Shown: positions 1-9,209, numbered from the stretch's first letter. The stretch is DNA of 64,000 nucleotides from Candidatus Nitrosotalea okcheonensis (GCF_900177045.1 NZ_LT841358.1:1876451-1940450); one strand, 5' to 3'. The notes: generated by a model not told the origin, from the letters alone. Translations and numbers: made by a program.

Positions 1-4
1 ATAT

Positions 5-366
5 CGAAGAAAATTAAACTCATGGTCATTCTATGAACTGCAAAGACAGATAAAATATAAAGCAGAATGGGAAGGAATTCAAGTACAATTCATAGATCCT
101 AAACGCACAAGCCAACTCTGTCCAGTATGCGGAGGCAAACTCCAAGAGGAAGGTTTCACAGACGAAAATTGTTGTGCAATAATTGTAAGAGATCAATGAA
201 CAGAGATGTAATCGCATCCATGAACATATCTTACAAGGGGTGGAGTAGGTTTTGCCATCCTAGAGGGCTTTCAGAAGAAGCGGTGAACGGGAATCTGGAA
301 TATATTCAGCCAGCAATCCTGCAAGTAGATGGAAGCAAGTTGGTATCAGAGACTAGGTCTCTATAA
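5..366 (+). pseudogene. TnpB-type (IS200/IS605/IS1341) nuclease, C-terminal remnant with frameshift
   Basis: The C-terminal part of a TnpB-like RNA-guided nuclease enters from the left edge. One frame from base 5 reads a helix ending in a zinc-finger half, FIDPKRTSQLCPVCGGK, and then stops near base 200. The next frame (from 127) carries the other half, LLCNNCKRSMNRDVIASMNI, which has the second CxxC and the Asp of the third RuvC motif. The two halves join around base 165, so one indel separates them. The stop is at 364-366. The rest of the gene lies outside the window, so whether the N-terminal catalytic residues survive cannot be seen. The family is known as a transposon-associated nuclease; this copy is probably inactive. 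Confidence 0.75.
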
Positions 367-542
367 CCCGACAGAGCCTGCAACAAAATTACGTAAACAA
401 TAATCCTGTTTTTAAAATTTGAAAACAAAGCGATTGTTATTTTCGAAAGCAATCTGTGTGATATGACGATAATCTTGAATTGTCATGGAAAATAATATTG
501 TAAACAAGTAAAATGATTTTGCTTTTTATCCAGCTTGATGTT

Positions 543-1094
543 TTAAACTGTCATTAAATACTTGAAAAGATACAATCCGCCTATTGTTGAAATTACATAT
601 ACCATGGGTTTCCATGCTAATACTGGAAAACTTGGAGTTGCAAGTTTAATTTTATAGTTATCAATAACCGTGCTGACATATTTTCTTATTCGATCATTCC
701 AAATTTTGTATTCTATCTGGTGTTTTTTTAACAATGTCTCTATCTCATAAAATACTGGGGTTCTCTGACAAAAAAGATGTTGCAGATAGTCACGTGAAAC
801 CTCTACCTCTGCTTGAATTGCAACAAGGCCTTTTTTCATTTCTAAAAGCCTAACATGCATCTCCCATGGTTTTTTCAGCTTCAATGAAAGGCCGCTACCG
901 ATCTGCGTTTCTTGCTTGTGTTCAAACTTTACGTGAGTAAAACCTTCATTAGAGAAAATTTTTAGCATTTCTTCCACACTTTTCTTTACGACTATGGTGA
1001 GTTGCTCAACTCCTTTTGTATCCACCTTGACCTTGTCTCTCTTACCGTCCAGAAAATGCATTGTCTTGGGATATCTAGTAAGAAACTCTACCAT
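543..1094 (-). CDS. Hypothetical protein with C-terminal membrane segment
   Basis: A 183-residue protein I do not recognise. It is mostly soluble, with alternating charged strands and helices. Its last ~25 residues (VYVISTIGGLYLFKYL) form one likely membrane anchor, so it may be tail-anchored with the bulk in the cytoplasm. It is transcribed in the same direction as cofE (gap about 40 bases) and may share its transcript, but no functional link is visible. The ATG at 1094 is the only reasonable start. Confidence 0.6.
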   Translation of the reverse strand: MVEFLTRYPKTMHFLDGKRDKVKVDTKGVEQLTIVVKKSVEEMLKIFSNEGFTHVKFEHKQETQIGSGLSLKLKKPWEMHVRLLEMKKGLVAIQAEVEVSRDYLQHLFCQRTPVFYEIETLLKKHQIEYKIWNDRIRKYVSTVIDNYKIKLATPSFPVLAWKPMVYVISTIGGLYLFKYLMTV

Positions 1095-1135
1095 AGCTTG
1101 GCGTCCATTTTAGCTCTATTAAAACTATAGTTGTT

Positions 1136-1906
1136 TTAAATTCTTGTTCCTAGTCCACGAACATAGACACACTGTTCATACGAAATTGCCATCTCATTCT
1201 CTCTTATACTCCTGTCAGTAATTATCGCATCTGAATTCCTAATCAGTACACATGGAGTTGCGTCTGAGCCCTCTCCCATCTTTAGATTTGCAATTGATGC
1301 AAGATCGTCTGCAACCGCCTGGAAAGTGACTTTGAGGGCATTTCCATACAAGTCTTTTTCTCCCCTGAGGTCAAACGTGGGCTCTATGCCTGAACATGCT
1401 ATTGCAACTCCAACAGTTCCAATTCTGCCAGGCATTAGCCTGCTATCGGCAATAATTATGCCAACATGAACATTATACTTTAGTAGAAATTTTCTTTTAA
1501 GATGTTCTGCTCCAAGGTATGGCTCATTTGGATATAAAACCAGGGTTCCACTTTTTGTATTGGACTTGTCTATTCCTGCATTTGGCGCCATGATATTATC
1601 TGACGATGTTATTACAAATCCTGGAATTCCGCCAAATATTGTATCTGATTCTCTCAGGATTGTCTCTACAATGCTTGGTCTCATGCGGAATCTCTTGGCA
1701 ATTTTTTTTGCACTGGATGAAGGTATTATCTTACTATATTCCAAAACTCTTCCCTGTGAGTTTGCAATATACTTGCTTGAAATTACAATAACATCACCAT
1801 TTTGGGGAACAATGCCAGCATCTACTAGATCTTCTACTATGCTTTCAAACAAATGGAATGGTTCTTTTTTCAATGTGGATTTTATGGGCAAAACTGTAAG
1901 TGACAT
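1136..1906 (-). CDS. cofE: Coenzyme F420-0:L-glutamate ligase
   Basis: A 256-residue protein matching the archaeal CofE family, which adds gamma-linked glutamates to F420-0 using GTP. Visible family motifs are an N-terminal ISSKYIANSQGR, a central APNAGIDKSN, then DSRLMPGRIGTVGVAIACSG, and a glycine-rich GEGSDATPCVLIR near the C-terminus. The length is typical of single-domain archaeal CofE; the bacterial FbiB fusion carries an extra C-terminal domain that is absent here. The ATG at 1906 is preceded by AT-rich DNA shared with the divergent dehydratase operon. No other F420 gene is in the window. Assignment is confident from motifs. Confidence 0.9.
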   Translation of the reverse strand: MSLTVLPIKSTLKKEPFHLFESIVEDLVDAGIVPQNGDVIVISSKYIANSQGRVLEYSKIIPSSSAKKIAKRFRMRPSIVETILRESDTIFGGIPGFVITSSDNIMAPNAGIDKSNTKSGTLVLYPNEPYLGAEHLKRKFLLKYNVHVGIIIADSRLMPGRIGTVGVAIACSGIEPTFDLRGEKDLYGNALKVTFQAVADDLASIANLKMGEGSDATPCVLIRNSDAIITDRSIRENEMAISYEQCVYVRGLGTRI

Positions 1907-1979
1907 GTATGCTTTTAGATGATAATCACTATTTAGCGTTCTGCAAACATTTTAATTTCTTCCAAGTTGATTTTCACTA

Positions 1980-3251
1980 TTGAACATTACTGAAAAGATT
2001 CTAGCTCGTGCTTCCGGTAAGACACAAGTTTCACCAGGGGATGTAGTCTTTGTCAATGTGGATAAGGTGATGGTTCACGATGTATCAGGACCAGGTGTAC
2101 TGGCAGTATTTGAGAAATTGAGAAAGAAAGGAATGGTGATTGACAAAGTATGGGATCCGGAGAGAGTGTGGGTTGCAGAAGACCATTTTGTACCTGCAGC
2201 TGACAAGATATCTGCACAAAATGTTGTGCTATTAACAAACTTTACAAAACAATTTGGAATCAAGAGACATTTCAAATATGGCATGGGCCAGTATGGAATC
2301 TGTCATACTTTATCACATGAAGAAGCAATGGTGCTCCCAGGAGAAGTATATGTTGGAGGAGATTCTCATACAAATACAACCGGAGCTCTTGGTGCATTTG
2401 CAGCAGGTCTTGGGCATACAGATGTTGCATATGTCTTATTGAATGGAAAAATATGGTTCAAGGTGCCTGAGACATTATTCTTTAAGATTAATGGAAAACT
2501 TCCAGATCATGTGATGGCAAAAGATTTGATATTGAAAATAATTGGTGATATTGGAACTGATGGGGCGGCATACAAAACTATGCAGTTTGGTGGAACGGGC
2601 ATATCTGAAATGTCCGTTGAAAGTAGATTGACTTTGACAAACATGACAACAGAAGCAGGTGCCAAAAGTGGTATAGTAGAGCCAGATCTAAAAATAAGAG
2701 AATATCTTGCAGCAAGAGGGGTTACAAAATATGACGAAGTTCATGGTGATACAGATGCACAATATGAAAAAATTTACGAGTATGAAGGTTCTGAAATGGA
2801 ACCTGTTGTAGCAAAACCATTCTCACCTGCAAATACAGTTGTTGCAAGAGATCTATCTTCTGTAGAACTCGACAAGGCATACATTGGTTCATGTACTGGC
2901 GCAAAGCTAGAAGATTTACAAGCTGCCGCAAAAATTCTAAAAGGAAGAACGGTAAAGATAAGAACCGAAATATTGCCTGCAGCAATGTCGATATTTAGAA
3001 AAGCGATGGATACTGGACTGTTGAAAATTTTCATGGATGCTGGAGCGGTTGTAGGACCTCCTACATGCGGTGCCTGCTGTGGTGCTCACATGGGTGTATT
3101 GGCAAAAGATGAAATTTGCATCAGTACGACAAATAGAAATTTTCCAGGAAGGATGGGACATGTAGAATCGCAGACATATCTTGCATCACCTCTTGTTGCA
3201 GCAGCATCTGCTGTTACAGGAAAAATAACTGATCCGAGGGACCTAAAATGA
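1980..3251 (+). CDS. leuC: 3-isopropylmalate/homoaconitate dehydratase, large subunit (archaeal type)
   Basis: A 423-residue aconitase-superfamily large subunit that isomerises 2-isopropylmalate (leucine) or homocitrate/homoaconitate (lysine via the LysW route). The [4Fe-4S] ligands are visible as C305 (IGSCTG) and C363/C366 (PPTCGACCG). The GDSHTNTTGALGAFA substrate loop is near residue 130. Length fits the short archaeal LeuC/HacA class. The start is TTG at 1980, giving NITEKILARASG, the usual beginning of this class; no upstream ATG is in frame. Its stop overlaps the small subunit by 4 bases (ATGA), so the two are translationally coupled. Which pathway it serves cannot be read from sequence alone. 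Confidence 0.9.
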   Translation: MNITEKILARASGKTQVSPGDVVFVNVDKVMVHDVSGPGVLAVFEKLRKKGMVIDKVWDPERVWVAEDHFVPAADKISAQNVVLLTNFTKQFGIKRHFKYGMGQYGICHTLSHEEAMVLPGEVYVGGDSHTNTTGALGAFAAGLGHTDVAYVLLNGKIWFKVPETLFFKINGKLPDHVMAKDLILKIIGDIGTDGAAYKTMQFGGTGISEMSVESRLTLTNMTTEAGAKSGIVEPDLKIREYLAARGVTKYDEVHGDTDAQYEKIYEYEGSEMEPVVAKPFSPANTVVARDLSSVELDKAYIGSCTGAKLEDLQAAAKILKGRTVKIRTEILPAAMSIFRKAMDTGLLKIFMDAGAVVGPPTCGACCGAHMGVLAKDEICISTTNRNFPGRMGHVESQTYLASPLVAAASAVTGKITDPRDLK

Positions 3252-3730
3252 AGGGCTCTGTAATAAAATATGAACGTGACAATATAGATACCGATGTAAT
3301 CCTACCCGGTCCTTATCTGAAGATTCATGATTATGCAGAGTTGGCAACACACGCTATGGAGGGATTGGATAAGGACTTTCACAAGCGTGTCAAGCCTGGT
3401 GATTTCATAGTTGCAGGACGAAATTTTGGATGCGGCTCTTCTAGAGAACATGCTCCAATAGCATTATCTTATTCTGGAATAAAGGCAGTTTTGGCCCTGT
3501 CTTTTGCAAGAATATTTTACAGAAATGCAGTAGATGGAGCCTTTTTACTCCCAATTGAGATAGATGAGGATGCATACAAGAACATCTCTGATACTGATTT
3601 ACTTGAAGTTGACATATCTACAAACGAGATTAAAAATGTGACAAAGAACAAGATATACAAAATGAAGCCTTTTCCAGAACTAATCGGCAAAATAATAGAA
3701 GCCGGTGGATTATTCAATTACAAACCCTAG
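3248..3730 (+). CDS. leuD: 3-isopropylmalate/homoaconitate dehydratase, small subunit (archaeal type)
   Basis: A 160-residue swivel-domain partner of the preceding large subunit. The signature RNFGCGSSREHAP is at about residues 57-69. The substrate-recognition loop near residue 25 reads YLKIHDYAEL. The length (about 160) is that of archaeal LeuD/HacB, shorter than the 190-residue bacterial type found 1.5 kb downstream. The ATG overlaps the large-subunit stop in ATGA. In known archaeal enzymes the YLRT/YLxx loop determines isopropylmalate versus homoaconitate specificity; here it reads YLKI, which does not settle the question. Confidence 0.9.
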   Translation: MKGSVIKYERDNIDTDVILPGPYLKIHDYAELATHAMEGLDKDFHKRVKPGDFIVAGRNFGCGSSREHAPIALSYSGIKAVLALSFARIFYRNAVDGAFLLPIEIDEDAYKNISDTDLLEVDISTNEIKNVTKNKIYKMKPFPELIGKIIEAGGLFNYKP

Positions 3731-3778
3731 TTTGAATCTTATACTATTATATCTCCGATCTTGATTATGATGATCTAA

Positions 3779-5191
3779 ATGTCAAAGACATTATTTGAGA
3801 AAATTTGGGATTCGCATATTGTTGTAGAAGAAAATGGAAGATCATTACTTTATGTTGACAGGCATCTTGTTCACGAGGTTACCTCTCCGCAAGCTTTTGA
3901 TGGTTTACGCCTTAATGGGAGAACAGTGAGGCGCACTGATCTTACTTTTGCCACCATGGATCACAATGTGCCTACTAGTGATAGATCATTACCTATTATA
4001 GATCAGACATCATCAACTCAAATTAAAGCACTGGAAAGAAACTGCAAGGAATTTGGAATTACTCTCTTTGACATTCACAGCCCAAATCAAGGCATAGTAC
4101 ATGTCATAGGCCCAGAATTAGGGATAACTCTTCCTGGAACAACTATTGTCTGTGGTGACAGTCACACATCTACACATGGTGCCTTTGGAGCACTTGCATT
4201 TGGAATAGGTACAAGTGATGTTGAACATGTATTGGCAACTCAATGTATAATGATGGAAAAACCAAAGACTTTTGAAATTAACATTCATGGAAAGAGAAAG
4301 AACCCACACGCTGTAACTGCAAAGGATATCATCCTCTCAATTATTCGAAAAATTGGAACATCTGGGGGAACAGGAACCGTGATTGAATATCGCGGTGAAA
4401 CAATATCTGAATTAACCATGGAACAGAGAATGACAGTCTGTAACATGTCTATTGAGGCAGGAGCACGTGCTGGATTGATTGCTCCTGATGAAAAGACATA
4501 CCAATATCTTAGAGGAAGAAAATATGCCCCGAAAAATTATGATGAGTATGCAAGTCTATGGCGTGAAACCTTGAAAACAGACAGCGGAGCAAGATTTGAT
4601 AAATCCTTTACACTCAGTGCAGAAAACATTGCTCCCCAAGTAAGTTGGGGTACAAATCCTGCAATGACAACTGATGTTACTGGCGTTGTCCCATTCCCAG
4701 AAGAATATGGAAAAGGAAATTCTGAGGAGAAAAAGGGTGCAGAAAAAGCTCTCCAATACATGAATCTAAAGGCTGGTATGGCAATTACTGATATTGCAAT
4801 TGACAGGGTATTCATTGGTTCATGCACAAATTCAAGATTAGAAGACTTGATGGAAGCTGCAAAAGTTGTAAAAGGGAAAAAGGTTTCATCACGAGTACGG
4901 GCAATGGTGGTACCAGGGTCTCAACTTGTAAAGAAAAATGCAGAAGAGATTGGCCTTGATAAAATATTCAAAGATGCTGGATTTGAATGGCGAGAATCTG
5001 GCTGCAGCATGTGTCTTGGCATGAATCCTGACATTCTGGCATCAGGAGAAAGATGTGCAAGTACCTCCAATAGAAACTTTGAGGGACGACAAGGTACTGG
5101 GGGAAGGACACATCTTGTCAGTCCAGTGATGGCAGCAGCAGCTGCAATACATGGACATTTTGTAGATGTAAGGGAATTGGATTTGAATTAG
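3779..5191 (+). CDS. leuC: 3-isopropylmalate dehydratase, large subunit (bacterial type)
   Basis: A 470-residue large subunit of the bacterial LeuC class. The Fe-S cysteines are C349 ([12 protein letters not shown]), C409 and C412 (GCSMCLGMN). The substrate loop [20 protein letters not shown] is near residue 125. It is about 45 residues longer than the archaeal-type paralogue at 1980, with the extra insertion around residues 250-320 as in bacterial enzymes. The ATG at 3779 is 48 bases after the previous small-subunit stop, so the four genes probably form one operon. The presence of both classes side by side suggests division of labour between leucine and lysine synthesis, or acquisition of a second set. 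Confidence 0.92.
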   Translation: MSKTLFEKIWDSHIVVEENGRSLLYVDRHLVHEVTSPQAFDGLRLNGRTVRRTDLTFATMDHNVPTSDRSLPIIDQTSSTQIKALERNCKEFGITLFDIHSPNQGIVHVIGPELGITLPGTTIVCGDSHTSTHGAFGALAFGIGTSDVEHVLATQCIMMEKPKTFEINIHGKRKNPHAVTAKDIILSIIRKIGTSGGTGTVIEYRGETISELTMEQRMTVCNMSIEAGARAGLIAPDEKTYQYLRGRKYAPKNYDEYASLWRETLKTDSGARFDKSFTLSAENIAPQVSWGTNPAMTTDVTGVVPFPEEYGKGNSEEKKGAEKALQYMNLKAGMAITDIAIDRVFIGSCTNSRLEDLMEAAKVVKGKKVSSRVRAMVVPGSQLVKKNAEEIGLDKIFKDAGFEWRESGCSMCLGMNPDILASGERCASTSNRNFEGRQGTGGRTHLVSPVMAAAAAIHGHFVDVRELDLN

Positions 5192-5192
5192 A

Positions 5193-5762
5193 ATGCAACC
5201 ATTTCAAAAAATAAAAAGCATTGCTACACCACTTGATAAGGTAAATGTTGACACTGATCAGATAGTGCCAAAACAATTTCTAAAACTAATTCAAAGAACT
5301 GGATTTGGTCAATACTTGTTTTACGACTGGAGGTTTGAAAAGGGCACCCCGAGAAAAGATTTTGTCTTAAATGATCCTGCATACAAAAACTCCAAGATCC
5401 TGCTTGCAAGAGATAACTTTGGTTGTGGTTCTAGCCGAGAGCACGCAGTATGGGCCCTTGATGACTATGGTTTTAAGGTGATAATCTCTACATCGTTTGC
5501 TGATATTTTTTACAATAACTGTTTCAAAAATGGGATTCTCCCAATACGGGTCTCTGATGAGACACTACAAAAATTATTCTCTACAAAATCTGAAATTGAA
5601 GTAGATTTGGAGGGCCAATCCATATTGGTAAACAATGTGCCAATCTTGTTTCACATAGAACCATACCGAAAAAAAATCCTACTTGAGGGCTTGGATGATA
5701 TTGCAATGACATTGCTACATGAAGATAAGATTATGATCTATGAAAGATCTCACAAAATCTAG
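5193..5762 (+). CDS. leuD: 3-isopropylmalate dehydratase, small subunit (bacterial type)
   Basis: A 189-residue small subunit pairing with the gene 1 base upstream. Motifs are KVNVDTDQIVPKQFLK near the N-terminus and DNFGCGSSREHAVWALDDYG around residue 75. The length and the ...YDWRFEKG region are those of bacterial LeuD rather than the archaeal 160-residue type. It ends in a 4-base convergent overlap with the nucleotidyltransferase gene on the other strand. As part of the tightly spaced leuC-leuD pair it should form the heterodimer that makes 3-isopropylmalate. Confidence 0.92.
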   Translation: MQPFQKIKSIATPLDKVNVDTDQIVPKQFLKLIQRTGFGQYLFYDWRFEKGTPRKDFVLNDPAYKNSKILLARDNFGCGSSREHAVWALDDYGFKVIISTSFADIFYNNCFKNGILPIRVSDETLQKLFSTKSEIEVDLEGQSILVNNVPILFHIEPYRKKILLEGLDDIAMTLLHEDKIMIYERSHKI

Positions 5763-6490
5763 CCGAGTTTCTTTATTATTGAATTAACCAATTCTTTGTT
5801 TCTTTCAACACGTGTAGGTGAATCAATGTCTAACCACTGAATTTTTCCTATGTCATACGCCGCAATTTTTCCTCTCTTGGATAATGGTTGTAAAATATCA
5901 TAAGAAAGATTCAGATCTTTTTTTTGTTGGCTTTTGGTCTTTATTGTGTTAATTATTCTGGAATTTATTATGTATATTCCGAGACACTCTGCCATCTGTA
6001 ATTCAATTATAGGTTTTTCCTTGAATTCATGAATTATCCCGTTCTTGACTATTGCGAATCCTGTCTCTTCCTTTCTATATCTTCTCACAGCTATTGTAGC
6101 ATGTGTCTTGGAATCCTTGTGAAATTGATACATCTTGCTTATGTCGACTGGGCACAAGTTATCAACAAACCATAAGAGAAATTCTTTGCTTTCACCAAGG
6201 GCCGATCTCAAGTGAACAAGATCTCCTCCTGTTCCACTCTGTGAATCTTGTATGAATTTTATAGTTTTTTTAAACGAGATGTGATTTTCAAAGTATTTCT
6301 CTATCTGTTTTCCAATACCTGTAAAATTACCTAGTATGATTATCTCATCAATTATGTCAAACTTGGAAAGGTACTTGGCAATGTGATAGACCAGTGGCCT
6401 TCCATTGACTGGAATCATTGCTTTTGGAATATAATCTGTGAATGGCCGTCCGCGTGTTCCGCGGCCTCCTGCCAAAATCACAGCTTTCAA
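5759..6490 (-). CDS. Sugar-phosphate nucleotidyltransferase
   Basis: A 243-residue NTP-transferase family enzyme, forming an NDP-sugar from a sugar 1-phosphate and NTP. The N-terminal signature is LAGGRGTRGRPFTDYIPKAM, with G-rich loop and catalytic Lys. The nucleotide-binding DNLCP stands where many relatives have GD. It lacks the C-terminal left-handed helix acyltransferase of GlmU, so it is a stand-alone pyrophosphorylase, perhaps glucose-1-P or mannose-1-P type for N-glycan or surface polysaccharide precursors. It lies just downstream of rps9 in the same direction (3-base gap) and may ride on the ribosomal operon. The sugar is not determinable here. Confidence 0.8.
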   Translation of the reverse strand: MKAVILAGGRGTRGRPFTDYIPKAMIPVNGRPLVYHIAKYLSKFDIIDEIIILGNFTGIGKQIEKYFENHISFKKTIKFIQDSQSGTGGDLVHLRSALGESKEFLLWFVDNLCPVDISKMYQFHKDSKTHATIAVRRYRKEETGFAIVKNGIIHEFKEKPIIELQMAECLGIYIINSRIINTIKTKSQQKKDLNLSYDILQPLSKRGKIAAYDIGKIQWLDIDSPTRVERNKELVNSIIKKLG

Positions 6491-6492
6491 AT

Positions 6493-6948
6493 CTATCTAT
6501 ATGATTTCTGTTTTCTTCTTCGTGCACCAGGACCTCCAAATTTCTTTGGTTCCTTTCTTCTGTCATCTCCGCTTAACAGGTGCTTGTCAAATTCACTCAA
6601 TCGTTTTCTAAGGTCTTCTCTTACTGTTCTTGTGAGTGGATGATCTTTTGGTTCCTTTCTGGATTTTGTCCAGCCTGTCATTGCTCTTGAAATTGCAATT
6701 GCACTAGCGTAAGATTGTCCTACAAAACCTCCACCTTTGACCTTTACCGAAAGATCAATCTTGTTTCTGAGATCTCCTGCAACCTCCAAGGGGCCTAGCA
6801 TGATTTCTCGTGCTACTTCTTGTTGAACCATTTCTACTGGAATGTTGTTAATTCTCACACGACCTACACCCTTTGTGATATATGCATGTGCACGTGCGGT
6901 CTTTCTAGATGCATAATAGCTTTCTAATTTTACCATTATTCGTGCCAC
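6493..6948 (-). CDS. rpsI: 30S ribosomal protein S9 (uS9)
   Basis: A 151-residue uS9. The C-terminal GGPGARRRKQKSYR matches the universal basic tail that reaches the P-site tRNA, and VKGGGFVGQSYASAIAISRAM is the conserved core (written here as its first part, VKGGGFVGQS). It overlaps the L13 gene by 13 bases, typical of the archaeal rpl18e-rpl13-rps9 operon read leftward here. Start at the ATG at 6948. Confidence 0.95.
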   Translation of the reverse strand: MARIMVKLESYYASRKTARAHAYITKGVGRVRINNIPVEMVQQEVAREIMLGPLEVAGDLRNKIDLSVKVKGGGFVGQSYASAIAISRAMTGWTKSRKEPKDHPLTRTVREDLRKRLSEFDKHLLSGDDRRKEPKKFGGPGARRRKQKSYR

Positions 6949-7418
6949 CCGACCATTTTTCCTAGTTCTCCCAGAGTTGTATAATATGGAGAAGGCCTTC
7001 TAATTTTAGCGTCATCAAACTGCGTTGTTTTCTTTGATCTTAATTCATTTGGTACGCCAAGATAAGCTCTTAATCTTTTCAAAGCTGTTTTACCAGACGG
7101 CTTGTTCTTTGGTAGCATTCCTCGTACCATTCTACTTATCATGGTATCCGGTCTTCTGGGGTGAAATGGACCAAATTTAGGATTATTGATACTTGCAATT
7201 TCCAAAAATTTTCTATATTCCTCGATAATTGTTTTTCTGTCTCCTGAAATCATGATGTTTTCGGAATTGACAATTGATACTCTGTTTCCTTTTATGAGTA
7301 GTTTTGCAACATGGGAACAAAGTCTGCCTGCAATCATGTTTGTTCCATCAACTATGATTGTCTGTGATACTGCTGTATTCTTTTCTGATGATTTTACTTC
7401 AGTAACTTGTTTAGCCAA
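6936..7418 (-). CDS. rplM: 50S ribosomal protein L13 (uL13)
   Basis: A 160-residue uL13, recognised from IIVDGTNMIAGRLCSHVAK and the RMVRGMLPKNKPSGKTALKR core. About 15 N-terminal residues precede the fold. It overlaps rpl18e by 8 bases upstream and rps9 by 13 bases downstream, so the three are one transcript. Function is structural in the large subunit. Confidence 0.95.
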   Translation of the reverse strand: MAKQVTEVKSSEKNTAVSQTIIVDGTNMIAGRLCSHVAKLLIKGNRVSIVNSENIMISGDRKTIIEEYRKFLEIASINNPKFGPFHPRRPDTMISRMVRGMLPKNKPSGKTALKRLRAYLGVPNELRSKKTTQFDDAKIRRPSPYYTTLGELGKMVGWHE

Positions 7419-7758
7419 TTATTTTTACTCCTTTTCCAGTTGGGTGATCCTTGATAATCTGAGATATATCTGATATTTTTCCGCCTGATTGGGTTATTTT
7501 TTTTGCACCGCTAGTTGATATTGAAAATGAGCATAATGTTATTTTGTGTGAGAGGTTGCCAGTTCCTAGTATCTTGCCTGGTACTATGACAACATCATTG
7601 TCTGATACAAATTTGTCCAGTTGGCCTAAATTCATTGTTCTTTTTGCTCTGGTTGGTTTTAACGCCAGATCTGCTAACCTTTCCCATATGGGTGCATTGT
7701 TCTTCTTTGAAGCTACACGCAAGGTCTTCACCATTTGAATAACAATCTGGTTAGTCAT
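7411..7758 (-). CDS. rpl18e: 50S ribosomal protein L18e (eL18)
   Basis: A 115-residue archaeal/eukaryotic-specific eL18. The LDKFVSDNDVVIVPGKILGT stretch and the final IIKDHPTGKGVKIIG are characteristic. It is the first ribosomal gene after rpo3 in the order rpo3-rpl18e-rpl13-rps9, a classical archaeal arrangement. The 40-base gap to rpo3 is AT rich and may hold an internal promoter. Confidence 0.95.
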   Translation of the reverse strand: MTNQIVIQMVKTLRVASKKNNAPIWERLADLALKPTRAKRTMNLGQLDKFVSDNDVVIVPGKILGTGNLSHKITLCSFSISTSGAKKITQSGGKISDISQIIKDHPTGKGVKIIG

Positions 7759-7798
7759 GTGTAATAATGCCCACTTTTACCCAAATATAATATATGCT

Positions 7799-8434
7799 TC
7801 AATCAAGTGTGGCTACATTCTTTTGGAATTCGCCTAGTCTTTTTTCAAGTTCTTCAATGGATGCACGTAGGACTTCTTTTGGAGTCAAACTACCTGTAGT
7901 TTCTATGGTCAAAATATGTTCGTCGGGATTATTTGTAGATGTAAGGGCTGAAACTGTAGCGGAATTCCACTTGGCATGATCGCTACCTCTGCCTAACCTT
8001 GCATATGCTTCCACTTTTAATTTCTGACTTGGAGCTAGTGCAACAATTGGAATGTTCGGGCTGACTGGCTTGACAACTTCGTCTTCTGAACTAATCTCTG
8101 CTGAGGTAATAGTACGGGTTGTATCTGAATTACCAGAATCTAGCATGAGCAATACTCTGCATCGACTACAGCCAAGTTCACTGTGGCAATCACATGCTGC
8201 TGGTTCCACAAATCTTTCAAGATCTGTTCTAAGCGGCATCATTGCAAGCCTGTGGGCTACTCCCTCATCTGGCAGGACTGATGAATTCTCGATAATTATG
8301 ACATCGTCAACAGAGAATGTGGGAATCCCTGCAAGGCAAATTCGTCTAAGCGCATTAGCATATTGAACAGGTATGCCCTTTAGCTTAACAACCATATTGT
8401 TACCACTTTCCTGTACAATCTCTAAAGAAGTCAA
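7799..8434 (-). CDS. rpo3: DNA-directed RNA polymerase subunit Rpo3 (D)
   Basis: A 211-residue alpha-like assembly subunit. The N-terminal VQYANALRRICLAGIPTFSV and the C-terminal SIEELEKRLGEF are family features. Residues 81-92 read CDCHSELGCSRC, four cysteines spaced CxCx5CxxC. This sits where eukaryotic Rpb3 has its zinc loop (CxCx3CxxC), just before a LMLD strand. The large ferredoxin-like [4Fe-4S] insertion of some archaeal D subunits is absent, which fits the short length. It heads the rpl18e-rpl13-rps9 operon. Divergent from the SBDS gene, with a 70-base AT-rich shared promoter. Confidence 0.93.
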   Translation of the reverse strand: MTSLEIVQESGNNMVVKLKGIPVQYANALRRICLAGIPTFSVDDVIIIENSSVLPDEGVAHRLAMMPLRTDLERFVEPAACDCHSELGCSRCRVLLMLDSGNSDTTRTITSAEISSEDEVVKPVSPNIPIVALAPSQKLKVEAYARLGRGSDHAKWNSATVSALTSTNNPDEHILTIETTGSLTPKEVLRASIEELEKRLGEFQKNVATLD

Positions 8435-8504
8435 ATCTTACGAAAAAGGACTGAAATTCCAAATAAAAATCTAGCGAGTTTTTCTTTATAGATAAATACC
8501 AAGC

Positions 8505-9209
8505 ATGATTACCTCAATTGTGGATACTAAAGTAACAATTGTCAGATTTTCAGTAGAGGGCGAAAAATTTGAGATATTGGTAAAACCAGATCCTGCCTTG
8601 GAGTTCAAGCTAGGCAAGAGAAAGGATATTTCAGGTATCATGATTTCCGATGAGATTTACTCTGATTCTAATAAAGGCACTAGAGCATCTACCGAGAAAT
8701 TAATGAAGGCATTCAAAACTACTGATGCAACTGTGGTTGCAACCATAATGCTTCAGAAAGGGGATCTGAATCTTACTACGGATCAGCGAAGAAAAATGGT
8801 CTCTGAAAAACGTAAACAGATAGTGGATTTTATCTCTAAAACATATGTAGATCCAAGATCACATCTGCCACATCCGCCCCTTAGAATAGAACAATCTATG
8901 GATGATGCAAGGGTATCAATTGATCCCTTCAAAAATACCGATGAGCAGATCAAAGAAATAATTGAACAGATTCGTTCTATAATTCCATTAAAATCTGAAA
9001 ACATGCTCCTTGAAATTTTGGTGCCAGCACAATTTGCTGCTCAATCTTATTCTGTCTTAAAGTCATTTGGAACTTTAAAAAAAGAAGAATGGCAAGCAAA
9101 CGGTTCACTTAAAGTAATACTAGATATACCGGCGGCGGCAAGGGCAAATGTAATGGATAGGTTAGGTTCTGTAACGAAAGGTACTGCTTCTATTGAGGTT
9201 GCAAAATGA
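8505..9209 (+). CDS. sdo1: Ribosome maturation protein, SBDS/Sdo1 family
   Basis: A 234-residue SBDS orthologue. In eukaryotes the family releases eIF6/Tif6 from the nascent 60S; the archaeal role is inferred to be in large-subunit maturation. Three domains fit: an N-terminal FYSH-type domain (about 1-95), a central helical domain with KRKQIVDFISKTYVDPRSH, and a C-terminal ferredoxin-like domain from about 160. It overlaps rrp4 by 4 bases (ATGA). The SBDS-exosome linkage is conserved in many archaea and ties ribosome assembly to RNA processing. Confidence 0.92.
   Translation: MITSIVDTKVTIVRFSVEGEKFEILVKPDPALEFKLGKRKDISGIMISDEIYSDSNKGTRASTEKLMKAFKTTDATVVATIMLQKGDLNLTTDQRRKMVSEKRKQIVDFISKTYVDPRSHLPHPPLRIEQSMDDARVSIDPFKNTDEQIKEIIEQIRSIIPLKSENMLLEILVPAQFAAQSYSVLKSFGTLKKEEWQANGSLKVILDIPAAARANVMDRLGSVTKGTASIEVAK

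Noticed and set aside
1560..1922. Plus-strand frame of 120 codons
   Set aside because: It lies fully antisense to cofE, which has clear family motifs; the antisense protein is featureless.
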